A stretch of 64,000 bases of DNA from CBDCWT01 sp965223305 (lineage in GTDB: Bacteria; Planctomycetota; Planctomycetia; Pirellulales; Pirellulaceae), in assembly GCA_965223305.1 (NCBI GenBank), contig CBDCWT010000084.1, positions 248,001 to 312,000 on the forward strand. Reading direction: 5' to 3'. The translations under genes were made by a program, and so were the position numbers. Shown here piece after piece: positions 1 to 8,475 of the stretch. Positions within the stretch are counted from its first letter, which is position 1. The number at the start of each line of letters is the position of its first letter. Below the pieces are notes generated by a model. It made no database searches, was not told where the DNA came from, and saw nothing but the letters and a program-made list of their open reading frames with translations.

Positions 1-985
1 CACTGCGGGATAGCAGTGCCAGGTCATCCTGCAGATCGGTTTCAGCGCTTGATGTCGGACCGTTGTGCCAGAGCGTTTGTGCAGAGTAGTAGCTGACACC
101 CATGATTGGAGCCCAGACAGCATTGCCCGGGTTGTATTCTTCGGTCAGAGCGCCGGCTTCATAGAGGCTCTGGTGCTCTAGACCGAAAGAATGACCAACT
201 TCGTGAGAAGTCGCCTCGGCGATGTTGCGAGCGGAATCGGATAGATTGTCCGAGAAGACAAAGACCGTGTTGGCAAGCGAATTCGTAAACGAATCGAGGT
301 ATGCGGCACCTCCCAGTGTATCGCCCGTCCAGGCGCCGTCTCCCCCAACCGCCACTCGCACGGCCACTCCGTCGCTGAAGTCGCTTGGCTCGACGGTTGT
401 CACGTTGATATCGAAAGGTGAAAAGTCCTCCGAGACCCGCTGCCAGACCTCTGTGATCAACGCCACTTCGGCGTCGCTGAAGGTCGTATTGTCGGAGTCG
501 GTATCGAAGACTGGAATCACGACGTTGGAGAAGGAGCCCCACGTTGTTTCTGAATGCCCGTCGAAGTCCAGGAAGATCGTGGCGGTGGCTGCCGAGTTGC
601 TGTTCAGTTCCACAAGATCGGCCAGCGGAACAGGAGCTCCGAGCAGGCCAGGCGCTCCGATTGGGGCGATGCCTCCCTCAGGGGCGGGAATCATATCGTC
701 TAGGGCGAGCCGCCCGTGGCCATCGTCGACAATGTGCCAGTCTGGAGCGTCCAAGGGTTGTGCGTGCAGAGCTTGGTCGACCGAGTTGTCCGTCGCGTTT
801 CCTTGCTTGGCATGATGGTCGTGATGAACCAGCGCGATCTTGTCGGCCGGTGGGTCGATGGACGCATCGGCGACGAGAGGTGCAGCTTTGAGCGGAAGAC
901 GCTGCTCGAGCTGCTCGAGCGACGGCATCCAGCGTGATTTACCGAGTCGTTTTCGTTTGTGCCTCTGAGAGTTTCTTCGCTTCAT
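1..985 (-). CDS. Secreted metzincin-type zinc metalloprotease, 3' end outside window
   Basis: Translating the minus strand from the ATG at 985 gives an open frame of 328 codons that runs off the left edge. Residues 261-271 read HEVGHSFGLEH, the HExxHxxGxxH zinc-binding motif of metzincins. A downstream APIMGVSYY stretch provides the Met-turn expected in that clan. The first 40 residues are rich in Arg/Lys and contain SLEQLEQRLPL, resembling the N-terminal tag (LEPR-xLL-like) that many large planctomycete surface proteins carry before the exported part. A reprolysin-like extracellular protease is therefore inferred. The protein probably continues into repeat or dockerin-type domains beyond the window, which cannot be seen. 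Stop codons close the frame just upstream of the start (TAG near 1058), and ATG 985 is the only ATG there. Confidence 0.85.
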   Translation of the reverse strand, partial: MKRRNSQRHKRKRLGKSRWMPSLEQLEQRLPLKAAPLVADASIDPPADKIALVHHDHHAKQGNATDNSVDQALHAQPLDAPDWHIVDDGHGRLALDDMIPAPEGGIAPIGAPGLLGAPVPLADLVELNSNSAATATIFLDFDGHSETTWGSFSNVVIPVFDTDSDNTTFSDAEVALITEVWQRVSEDFSPFDINVTTVEPSDFSDGVAVRVAVGGDGAWTGDTLGGAAYLDSFTNSLANTVFVFSDNLSDSARNIAEATSHEVGHSFGLEHQSLYEAGALTEEYNPGNAVWAPIMGVSYYSAQTLWHNGPTSSAETDLQDDLALLSRS

Positions 986-1393
986 GATTTTCTCGATCAG
1001 CTGCTTGCTCTGTCTTCGTGCAGCAATGAAATGTTGACGATCGGTGCCGCCAGGCTACTACCATCCGATGCCAATCCGCTGATCATCCATGAAATTCACT
1101 CTGGCTAAGAAAAATGTGCATGCACTGGAAAGAAGTTTGCACATCCGTCAAAGCACCGGCCAATCTACAGCGTCGTTTTCCAACGAAGCTAGACTTTATT
1201 CAGCACTTAGTGCGATCTGCGAAGGAAAGATTTGCGAGACAAGCCGCACAACCGTTACGCCCAGAACAAGCAGGCCACTAATTGGCAGACTTTTCCGACG
1301 AGCTATTTGACAATCGGTTGAATGTCAGCGCGGCGCTCGCGCAGCGACGCGCGCGGCAACACCGCCAAGGGACTTCTGGTGGCCGGTTAGTAG
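986..1393. other. Intergenic stretch, no gene seen
   Basis: No convincing coding signal was found on either strand. The short open frames at 1089-1310 and 1282-1479 lack ribosome binding sites and family resemblance. The stretch separates the divergent start of the protease gene from the repeat-rich DNA that follows and could hold the protease promoter. Confidence 0.5.
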
Positions 1394-1413
1394 CCGAATT
1401 CGCCAGAATTTGG
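1394..1413. repeat. Short dispersed hairpin, CCGAATTC-GCCA-GAATTTGG
   Basis: An 8-bp stem with one G-T pair encloses a GCCA loop. The same structure recurs at 6920-6939, 6948-6967, 31327-31346 and 43889-43908. In the last two, an A-T stem pair is replaced by a C-G pair on both sides. It belongs to the palindromic repeats scattered between genes in this window. Confidence 0.75.
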
Positions 1414-1465
1414 CGAACAGCATCACACCCCATCACCAACCGCGTACACCGTCGGCCACAATCAG

Positions 1466-1486
1466 CCGGAACGCGTTAGCGTCCGG
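1466..1486 (-). repeat. TAAC-loop hairpin, CGC/GCG stem variant
   Basis: Read on the minus strand this is a 21-nt hairpin with stem CCGGACGC, loop TAAC and a 3' arm carrying one bulged T. It is one of three stem variants of a dispersed family (see the array that follows and the copies at 3076-3096 and 42150-42170). Confidence 0.75.
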
Positions 1487-1520
1487 TTTTGGTGCGGCTG
1501 ATTTTTGTGACGGTCGCCGG

Positions 1521-3001
1521 CCATCTTGTTGATCCTGTAAATCCTGTCAACAGACAGAAGACAGGATCAACATGATCAACAGGATCGAGTGGACGGCTCC
1601 AACTGTAGAATGCCCTGTCTCACTCTTGCCGCGCAACAGTCGTGTACAGCGCTCGGGAGGGCGAGGCTCCCGCCGAGCCGAAATACATCGGAGTACTGGT
1701 TACTGTGGAAGCCGTGGGCTAACGCCCCGCGGCTGATCTTGTATCACGGTCTCCGGCCATCTTGTTGATCCTGTAAATCCTGTCAAAAAAAAGAAGACAG
1801 GATCAACATGATCAACAGGATCGAGTGGACGGCTCCAACTGCGGAATGCCCCGTCTCGCTCTTGCCGCGCAACAGTCGTGTACAGCGCTCGGGAGGGCGA
1901 GGCTCCCGCCGAGCCGGAAGACATCGGAGTACTGGTTACTGTGGAAACCGTGGGCTAACGCCCCGCGGCTGATTTTGTATCACGGTCCTTGGCCATCTTG
2001 TTGATCCTGTAAATCCTGTCAACAGACAGAAGACAGGATCAACATGATCAACAGGATCGAGTGGACGGCTCCAACTGCGGAATGCCCCGTCTCACTCTTG
2101 CCGCGCAACAGTCGTGTAGAGCGCTCGGGAGGGCGAGGCTCCCGCCGAGCCGAAATACATCGGAGTGCTAGTTGCTGCGGGAACCGTGGGCTAACGCCCC
2201 GCGGCTGATTTTGTATCACGGTCCTTGGCCATCTTGTTGATCCTGTAAATCCTGTCAACAGACAGAAGACAGGATCAACATGATCAACAGGATCGAGTGG
2301 ACGGCTCCAACTGCGGAATGCCCCGTCTCACTCTTGCCGCGCAACAGTCGTGTAGAGCGCTCGGGAGGGCGAGGCTCCCGCCGAGCCGGAAGACATCGGA
2401 GTACTGGTTACTGTGGAAACCGTGGGCTAACGCCCCGCGGCTGATTTTGTATCACGGTCCTTGGCCATCTTGTTGATCCTGTAAATCCTGTCAACAGACA
2501 GAAGACAGGATCAACATGATCAACAGGATCGAGTGGACGGCTCCAACTGCGGAATGCCCCGTCTCACTCTTGCCGCGCAACAGTCGTGTAGAGCGCTCGG
2601 GAGGGCGAGGCTCCCGCCGAGCCGAAATACATCGGAGTGCTAGTTGCTGCGGGAACCGTGGGCTAACGCCCCGCGGCTGATTTTGTATCACGGTCCTTGG
2701 CCATCTTGTTGATCCTGTAAATCCTGTCAACAGACAGAAGACAGGATCAACATGATCAACAGGATCGAGTGGACGGCTCCAACTGCGGAATGCCCCGTCT
2801 CACTCTTGCCGCGCAACAGTCGTGTAGAGCGCTCGGGAGGGCGAGGCTCCCGCCGAGCCGAAATACATCGGAGTGCTAGTTGCTGCGGGAACCGTGGGCT
2901 AACGCCCCGCGGCTGATTTTGTATCACGGTCCTTGGCCATCTTGTTGATCTTGTAAATCCTGTCAACAGACAGAAGACAGGATCAACATGATCAACAGGA
3001 T
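1521..3001. repeat. Tandem array of a 236-bp unit, six full copies plus a partial seventh
   Basis: The marker CCATCTTGTTGATC occurs at 1521, 1757, 1993, 2229, 2465, 2701 and 2937, an exact 236-bp period; the last copy has CTTGTTGATCTTG. Each unit holds three palindromes in fixed order. The first is a roughly 65-bp inverted repeat, ATCCTGTC and its complement around GACAGGAT. The second is a GCTCGG...CCGAGC hairpin. The third is a TAAC-loop hairpin, GGGC-TAAC-GCCC (for example 1712-1732 and 1948-1968). Copies differ at only a few bases. Reading frames of 74-102 residues inside the array repeat the same peptide and are products of the repeat, not genes. Single degraded copies of the same modules lie elsewhere in the window. 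Confidence 0.95.
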
Positions 3002-3172
3002 GAAGGGCACGCTTCACCTGCGACGTGTTCATCACACCCCATCACCAGCCGTGTACGCCCTCGCGCCACAATCAGCCGGAATGCGTTAGCATCCGGTTAC
3101 TGCGGAAACCGTGGGCTAACGCCCGGCGGCTGATCTTGTATCGCGGTCTCTGGCATCCTGTTGATCCTGTCA
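3002..3172. repeat. Degenerate tail of the repeat array with two TAAC-loop hairpins
   Basis: The stretch carries the ATGC/GCAT stem variant at 3076-3096 (minus orientation) and a GGGC/GCCC variant at 3109-3129, where the bulged base is G instead of C. A shortened CCTGTTGATCCTGTC half-element follows near 3158. No coding potential is seen. Confidence 0.8.
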
Positions 3173-3276
3173 ATGCAGTCCAACCCATGAATTTCAAACA
3201 ACTGCGCTAGACCGGTAGCCGTGGTAGAATCGAGACTGCGTGTAGGTGACTCGTTCCCGTCAAACGCGCCGTCATT

Positions 3277-3375
3277 GTGCGGTTGCTCATGGTCGCTGCC
3301 GGTGCTGTGCTGATCGCAACTGGATTCTGGATCTGGTTGTTCGTCTGGAGAATCGACTTCAAAGGTCTTAGCTGA
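3277..3375 (+). CDS. Very small single-span membrane protein
   Basis: A 32-codon frame starts at GTG 3277 (alternative ATG 3289). It encodes one hydrophobic helix, LLMVAAGAVLIATGFWIWLF, followed by a charged tail ending DFKGLS. Its TGA stop at 3373-3375 directly abuts the ATG of the next membrane protein gene at 3376, the spacing expected of translational coupling. No family is recognised. The short length means this could be chance, but the hydrophobic composition and the junction favour a real gene. A function in a small membrane complex with its neighbour is speculation. Confidence 0.4.
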   Translation: MRLLMVAAGAVLIATGFWIWLFVWRIDFKGLS

Positions 3376-3834
3376 ATGCTCAAAATCGGATGTGTCATTC
3401 TCAGCTTGTGGACGATTTTGAACCTAGTTCCCTCTCTGCTTATTCTCATCAACACGATCTTCCGCGGAGGCCACACACCTGCTTTGTACGCCGTCCTTAA
3501 TGAGGAACAGGTCAATGGGCTGAGCGCGGAAGTGCTAGCTACGTTGGATTCGATTGCTGTTTTCGCAAACGGCACAAACATTGCGTTCTGTCTGGTGTCG
3601 CTGTTCGCTATCTGGATGGGATTGAACCGACGACAGAACTGGTCGTTCTGGGGTCTGCTCGCTGGGTTTACTGCTGCACTGCTCGCCGGCCTTGCAGCTG
3701 ACTACATGGTTGGAACTGTAGCTCCTCAGGTAAATGCCATATCGGCTGGAATTCTTGTACTCGGATTCGTGTTTGTTGTGGTTGGTTTGCTGCAAGGGAG
3801 GACGCCCGTGGCGACGGCGCGGGAACGTACTTAG
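3376..3834 (+). CDS. Hypothetical four-helix membrane protein
   Basis: This 152-residue protein has hydrophobic stretches at about residues 3-27, 68-84, 92-110 and 118-140, separated by short charged loops; NRRQNW lies between helices two and three. The layout, with a longer extracytoplasmic loop after helix one, resembles small DoxX-like or unassigned four-helix proteins, but no signature residues allow a family call. The ATG follows immediately on the stop of a tiny upstream membrane ORF, so the two may be co-translated. Nothing in the surroundings indicates a substrate. Confidence 0.65.
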   Translation: MLKIGCVILSLWTILNLVPSLLILINTIFRGGHTPALYAVLNEEQVNGLSAEVLATLDSIAVFANGTNIAFCLVSLFAIWMGLNRRQNWSFWGLLAGFTAALLAGLAADYMVGTVAPQVNAISAGILVLGFVFVVVGLLQGRTPVATARERT

Positions 3835-4025
3835 CGCGGTGAGCTGCCGTCGCACATCGCTGTGCTGTCCTGAAGGTCCAGCAATCAGCGCCGACGGAGT
3901 CCATTGCAATGCGCAGAAATGGATGCCAAAGACGAATTGCCTTTTGTCGGACACCCACCAGACGCTGTAGAATGCGCCGGAGTCGGCAGACAGCTGCCTG
4001 ATCAACTCAGAGAGAGAGAAGGCAT

Positions 4026-6383
4026 TTGAGACGAAGCCTAGTATTCTGTCACCCGGTTGTGTTCCGGTTGCCGCGCGTTCCAGTTGCTGGGATCGGTACA
4101 CTCGCGATGCTGGTGCTCGGGACCGTCCTTTGTGAGTGTCGCTTGGGGTCGGTCGTCGCCGCTGCGCAGACCGCGAACAGCAATACCGTGCTGAGCTTTC
4201 CAACAGACCGCGCCGTTGGAGTTGTCTACAGCCGGCCGGCCGTACCTACGGGATATGGTTATGGTGTCGACTATTACAGTAACTGGCAGCCGATTGGTCC
4301 GGCGCGGGGTGAGCTCCAGCAGCCTCTGGGGCATGACATTCGATTGAACATCTCGAACGCCGCGTCGACTGATTTAGCTTTTCTCGAACAACTCGACCCA
4401 GCGGCGATCGATGCGCTTTGGTTGCGAGGGTCCAACGTCAACGATGACCAACTCAAGCACGTCGGGCAGCTCACCGGACTTCGTTTCCTCCAGTTAGGTC
4501 AAGCGCGTATTTCCGACCAAGGGGTCCACCATCTGCGGAACTTGCGCAACCTGCAGTATCTGGGTGTGTCGGCGTTTGCAGTTCATCGAGACGGTTTTGG
4601 GGTTGGGGACGAAGGTATGGCGGTCGTCGCTAATCTACCCGCCCTCGAGAGCATCTCACTTCGGTTGACCCAAGTTACGAACCTTGGGCTCATTAATCTT
4701 GTGAAATGTAAGTCGCTGCGCAGCGTCAGCCTGGAGGGAACGAAGGTTACCGACCTGGGTCTGAAACTGCTTTCGAAGCTACCGAACTTGCAGTCGCTTT
4801 CCCTCGGTGTGTACGACGAAGGCGCCAATGTTACCGACAAAGGACTCCCGGCCGTGGGTAGACTGAGTCAACTTCGATCACTTCGGCTGAGCGGTACGCC
4901 GATCACTGATGATGGCTTGGCTCATTTGGCTGACCTGAACAAGCTTGAGCATCTCTCGATTGACAACACGCAGGTCACTAATGCTGGTCTGCGGCATTTG
5001 GCGGGACTGAAGTCACTGAAGCAACTCAGGGCCTATAATCTCGCCGATGGAGATATCAACGACGAAGGTGCTCGGCATCTTGGACCAATCCTCTCACTGG
5101 AACGAATTGTCGCTCGGCTGAGCTTGACCGACAAAGGCGTTGCTCAAATTGCGAAGCTGCCGCGGCTTCAGTCAATCCAGCTAGACGGAGATGGCGGGCG
5201 CGTAACGAACCATGCAATTCGCTCGCTCGCAGGCCATCCAACACTGAAGCGTGTGTCCCTATCTGACTGCGCGATTACATACGATGCACTTGCCCATATG
5301 AAGACCATTCCAAATCTCGAGGACTTGTCGATCTCGCGGAGTGGGCTTGATGCCCGAGGACTGGTGCACTTGAAGGAGATGCCAGCTCTGCGCTTCCTTC
5401 GCTTACATTTCGGCCGCGAATCGGATCGTAGAAGTCAGATGCAGTTGAGCCTCGAGCCGCTCCGACAGCTGAGGCAGATCCATTGGTTAGATCTCAGCGG
5501 TGAAGGGATTTCGGGTGAGCAGCTGGAGCCGATCTCGGGTCTGACACAACTGGAGCATTTGGACATTAACGACATCATCTTGGATGACGCGTCAGCCAGT
5601 CACTTGTCTCGATTGACCACTCTGACCGATTTCCGCCTGAACGAATCAAGAATCACGGACCGGGGATTGTCGTTTCTGTCTGACATGAAGAAACTCCAGC
5701 ACCTGACGATACCTTGCCTTGTCACCGACGACGGGCTGAAGTCGATCAAGGAACTGCAGTCGCTCCGTATGCTTCAGATTGCCTCGCCCTACATCACCAA
5801 GAATGGATTGGCGGAGTTGTCGGCGGCCATCCCTTCCTTACAGGAAGTAAACCACTTTGAATACCGGCAGGGCGGTGAGGCGGTCACTGCATCCAAGAAG
5901 GACAGCTTTTGGCGAGAAGGAACTCTGCAGGAGCGACCGGCCAAGGACGCGCTTGAAGACGCACCGGCACCAGAGCTAACCGTTGGCGACTGGATTCTTC
6001 CAGACGGTGCCGAGGTGATCGCACCGAATTTCCACGGAAAGGTCGTGCTGGTGGATTTCTTCGGCATGTGGAGCAGGCGCTGGCACACCAAGCTTCCAGA
6101 GCTTAGGGAGCTGTACGACAAGTACCACGATGATGGTCTGGAAATACTCGGGGTGCACACGACGGCTCGCTCAGGTGGTCTGCAAGATTTTCTCAAGCAA
6201 GAACGGATTCGGTGGCCCGTCGCTATCGATGTCGAAGAGCGGACGACAACCTTGTGGCAGGTCGATTCCTATCCAGATTTCTTTCTCATTGATCGCAATG
6301 GTAAACTGCGTTACGCCGACATCTTCGATGGCCACGTAGAAGCGGCCATTAAGTTGCTATTGTCCGAGGGCACGGCCCGCTGA
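4026..6383 (+). CDS. Secreted LRR protein with C-terminal thioredoxin fold lacking the active-site cysteines
   Basis: The 785-residue protein starts at TTG 4026, preceded by a purine-rich GAGAGAGAAGG. An N-terminal hydrophobic segment (about residues 18-45) looks like an export signal. From about residue 95 to 620 it holds some 20 leucine-rich repeats of the planctomycete type LxxLxxLxLxxTxITDxGLxxL. From about residue 655 the chain becomes a TlpA/AhpC-like fold: VGDWILPDG, GKVVLVDFF, then LPELRELYDKYHDDGLEILG and SYPDFFLIDRNGK with the cis-proline region. At the redox position WCxxC the sequence is WSRRW (residues 682-686), so both cysteines are absent and thiol exchange is not possible. A binding or scaffold role at the cell surface is more likely. 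Confidence 0.88.
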   Translation: MRRSLVFCHPVVFRLPRVPVAGIGTLAMLVLGTVLCECRLGSVVAAAQTANSNTVLSFPTDRAVGVVYSRPAVPTGYGYGVDYYSNWQPIGPARGELQQPLGHDIRLNISNAASTDLAFLEQLDPAAIDALWLRGSNVNDDQLKHVGQLTGLRFLQLGQARISDQGVHHLRNLRNLQYLGVSAFAVHRDGFGVGDEGMAVVANLPALESISLRLTQVTNLGLINLVKCKSLRSVSLEGTKVTDLGLKLLSKLPNLQSLSLGVYDEGANVTDKGLPAVGRLSQLRSLRLSGTPITDDGLAHLADLNKLEHLSIDNTQVTNAGLRHLAGLKSLKQLRAYNLADGDINDEGARHLGPILSLERIVARLSLTDKGVAQIAKLPRLQSIQLDGDGGRVTNHAIRSLAGHPTLKRVSLSDCAITYDALAHMKTIPNLEDLSISRSGLDARGLVHLKEMPALRFLRLHFGRESDRRSQMQLSLEPLRQLRQIHWLDLSGEGISGEQLEPISGLTQLEHLDINDIILDDASASHLSRLTTLTDFRLNESRITDRGLSFLSDMKKLQHLTIPCLVTDDGLKSIKELQSLRMLQIASPYITKNGLAELSAAIPSLQEVNHFEYRQGGEAVTASKKDSFWREGTLQERPAKDALEDAPAPELTVGDWILPDGAEVIAPNFHGKVVLVDFFGMWSRRWHTKLPELRELYDKYHDDGLEILGVHTTARSGGLQDFLKQERIRWPVAIDVEERTTTLWQVDSYPDFFLIDRNGKLRYADIFDGHVEAAIKLLLSEGTAR

Positions 6384-6429
6384 AGGTTGCAGAAGAGAAC
6401 GAGTTTTTCAGACTAGCGAGGAAAAAACC

Positions 6430-6897
6430 ATGGAAACGCCAAGTCCTGACGCCAACCACGATCGGCTCGAGCGGTTTTGTGGGAGCTGGTCGGGTACCGT
6501 TACGATGCCACCCAATCCGCAGATCCCCAACGGAATGACCGCCGAGAGTCGAGCGGAGACAACGCGGGAACTAGGTGGGTGGTTCGTGCTGATGGATTAC
6601 GAACAGAGGCAGCCGGGCGGCAATGTTTACACCGCGCGTGGCGTGATCGGATACGACGACGAGCGAGGCCAGTACACGTTTTATTGGTTCGATTCCCAGG
6701 GCTGGAATCCCGGCACGCCCGCCCTAGGCCAATGGGATGGGGACCGCATCGTCTTCGAGCAAGTTTCCAGCGTGGGGCACAGCCGGATGGTCTTCGATTT
6801 CTCCGGCAATGATGGCTATGAGTTCTCGATGGACGCCTCACCGGACGGTAAGCAATGGTCGCGGTTGATGGACGAGTCGTTCAAGCCCGCGGGATGA
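6430..6897 (+). CDS. DUF1579 family protein
   Basis: This 155-residue soluble protein matches the DUF1579 pattern. It opens with HDRLERFCGSWSG, followed by a GWFVLMDYEQ segment, then GVIGYDDERGQYTFYWFDSQG and a final SRLMDESFKPA. The family adopts a lipocalin-like beta barrel of unknown ligand and is common in planctomycetes and proteobacteria. The ATG at 6430 follows AGCGAGGAAAAAACC, a usable ribosome binding site, and lies 46 bases after the LRR gene, so co-transcription is possible. There is no signal peptide. Function is unknown. Confidence 0.88.
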   Translation: METPSPDANHDRLERFCGSWSGTVTMPPNPQIPNGMTAESRAETTRELGGWFVLMDYEQRQPGGNVYTARGVIGYDDERGQYTFYWFDSQGWNPGTPALGQWDGDRIVFEQVSSVGHSRMVFDFSGNDGYEFSMDASPDGKQWSRLMDESFKPAG

Positions 6898-6919
6898 GCA
6901 CTCTCCGGCCGATTGGTCG

Positions 6920-6967
6920 CCGAATTCGCCGGAATTTGGACAAGTAGCCGAATTTGCCAGAATTTGG
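6920..6967. repeat. Two tandem CCGAATT hairpins
   Basis: Positions 6920-6939 and 6948-6967 each fold as 8-bp stems around GCCG and GCCA loops. They match the dispersed hairpin at 1394-1413 and stand directly downstream of the DUF1579 gene, where they could stabilise or terminate its transcript. Confidence 0.7.
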
Positions 6968-7163
6968 ACGAATCGGACAATCGGCGAGTAGAGTCGCGTG
7001 AGCGGCTGGCAAACCGTTCTATGAACTCGAATGATTGTCGGGATTTGGAGCAATTGGCCATGTCAGAGGTGGACAAGACGTGCGACCGGCGATGAGCAAT
7101 TCGTGTCCTAGGAAACGACCCGATCTAAACCGGGGCACATCGCTTGTCGATTCGCTGTGATTG

Positions 7164-7562
7164 TCAGGAAGTCAGCCAGTCTGTGAGCGAGAGGCCGGCA
7201 ACGTGCTCGTAGTCGCGTGTATTGTGGGTAACGAGCGTCAAACTGTGGGCAATAGCCGTCGCAGCGATCCAGAGGTCCGTTGAAGGTGTCAGCTGGCCAC
7301 TGTCGAGTTGACCAGCGCGCAGCTCGGCAAAAACGTCAGCCACCTTGTCGTCCACGGGAAGGGTCTTGAGTTCACGAAAGAGGGCCTCGATGCCAGTCAG
7401 TCGCCGTGGCGGTGTATCGCGGCGACGGGCCCAGGTCATTAGTTCTCCAACCGTGATAACCGAGATGTGCAACCTCCCGGCATGCTGTACCAGGCGACTG
7501 GTGAGGCCGCCGGAACGCTTCAAGTGCGCCGAACACGTGTCGGTATCGAGCAGGAAGCTCAC
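7164..7562 (-). CDS. vapC: PIN-domain toxin, VapC type
   Basis: The 132-residue protein has the acidic residues of PIN-domain endoribonucleases. These are D6 in FLLDTDTC, E40 in ITVGELMTW, D96 in STDLWIAATA and D117 in THNTRDYEHV. The length is typical of VapC toxins, which cleave tRNA or rRNA when their antitoxin is lost. Its start overlaps the stop of the upstream antitoxin gene by four bases (7559-7562), the usual arrangement of such modules. All catalytic residues are present, so the toxin is probably active. The target RNA cannot be predicted. Confidence 0.9.
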   Translation of the reverse strand: MSFLLDTDTCSAHLKRSGGLTSRLVQHAGRLHISVITVGELMTWARRRDTPPRRLTGIEALFRELKTLPVDDKVADVFAELRAGQLDSGQLTPSTDLWIAATAIAHSLTLVTHNTRDYEHVAGLSLTDWLTS

Positions 7563-7810
7563 GAGTCAACTTGCGGCCGATCGCGTTTTCGCGCACGTCG
7601 GCTCTCCGCGAGGTAGGCTTCCAGTCCCTCGGGATCGTCATCCCATGCCCCCGCCGACTGCCGCAGGCCGTCGCCGGAATGTTCACCTTCTTCGGTGATG
7701 GGGCGCACCAGTACCGTCACTTCTTGCCCATCAGGCAAGCCGATGTCACTCTCTAGCTGAATCACTTTACCGTGGACGACGCCACGCACATTCTCTTCAC
7801 ACTCAGCCAC
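7559..7810 (-). CDS. Antitoxin of the VapC-like pair
   Basis: An 83-residue acidic protein precedes and overlaps the PIN toxin by four bases. The N-terminal part (VRGVVHGKVIQLESDIGLPDGQEVTVLV) has the beta-rich look of a short AbrB-like or DUF104/DUF2281-type antitoxin. The C-terminal half, with DDDPEGLEAYLAESRRARK, would be the disordered toxin-neutralising tail. Gene order antitoxin-toxin with overlap supports translational coupling and autoregulation. The antitoxin family is assigned mainly from context. Confidence 0.78.
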   Translation of the reverse strand: MAECEENVRGVVHGKVIQLESDIGLPDGQEVTVLVRPITEEGEHSGDGLRQSAGAWDDDPEGLEAYLAESRRARKRDRPQVDS

Positions 7811-7954
7811 AACCTGGCTCCTTGAGTCCTAAGATCGAAAGGCGAACGCTCAACCAGTGCTTTCATTCTAAACGGTATCCCAGAGTTGCGCTGCCTTTGT
7901 CAAGATCTCCGGTCGCCAAATATCTTCCCGATCCCTGAACGTGACCACCTCTAG

Positions 7955-8128
7955 CCCGGATTATTCATGAAGATCGTGGCGAGAGGTTGTAAGTACGTTC
8001 GTGGCAAGGAAGGCGAGCAATTCTTCCGCAGGCGTATTGAAGCAATACGTCGAGGGAGAATTGTGAAGCATGACGAAGCCACGGATGGACTTACGACCTC
8101 GCAGCAGATCGCTCATGAATAATCCGGG
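7955..8128 (-). mobile_element. MITE-like element, copy 1 (174 bp)
   Basis: The element begins CCCGGATTATTCATG and ends with its exact complement. The centre is a CGTATTG/CAATACG palindrome, so the whole 174 bp can fold as one long imperfect hairpin. It is flanked by CTAG at 7951-7954 and 8129-8132, consistent with a 4-bp target duplication. Copies 2 and 3 (14257-14430, 18903-19076) have the same length and lie in the opposite orientation. No coding capacity is present, so it must have been moved by a transposase elsewhere in the genome. Confidence 0.88.
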
Positions 8129-8132
8129 CTAG

Positions 8133-8475
8133 CGTGAAAAAGGCCGTTCGGTTGCGACAGCTTCACACCGAGGTCCACCATGTCTGGCCGCTCTTTCGGC
8201 TACGCCCTAGCACTCCAATTCGGCGCTCTCACCAATCACGGCATCCCGCCATCTCGGGTCTTCAGGGCTGAGTCCCGCACTCCCATGCTTTCTCTTGGGA
8301 GTCCAGTCTTCGCCGGGTAGAATTGCCTGAGCGGCCGCTGTTTGTGCCGCAAACCGGGAGCATTGTCGAACACCTCAGGCGTGGGTGAAGCAAAGCGGTC
8401 GGGGTTTTGCTGGTCTAGTCGAGCCCCCTTTTCGACGCAGCTCTGACCGCGCCCGCTGCCACGCAGAGATGAACA
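8133..8475. other. Intergenic stretch, no gene seen
   Basis: Neither strand shows a supported coding frame, repeat family or RNA gene. The segment lies between MITE copy 1 and the hydrolase gene and may carry the latter's promoter. Confidence 0.5.

Noticed and set aside
1700..3035. Five reading frames of 74-102 residues on the minus strand
   Set aside because: They repeat the same peptide with the 236-bp period and read through palindromes, so they are products of the tandem repeat and not genes.
3535..4203. 222-residue frame on the minus strand
   Set aside because: Antisense to a membrane protein gene and the LRR gene start, without family resemblance; low-complexity translation.
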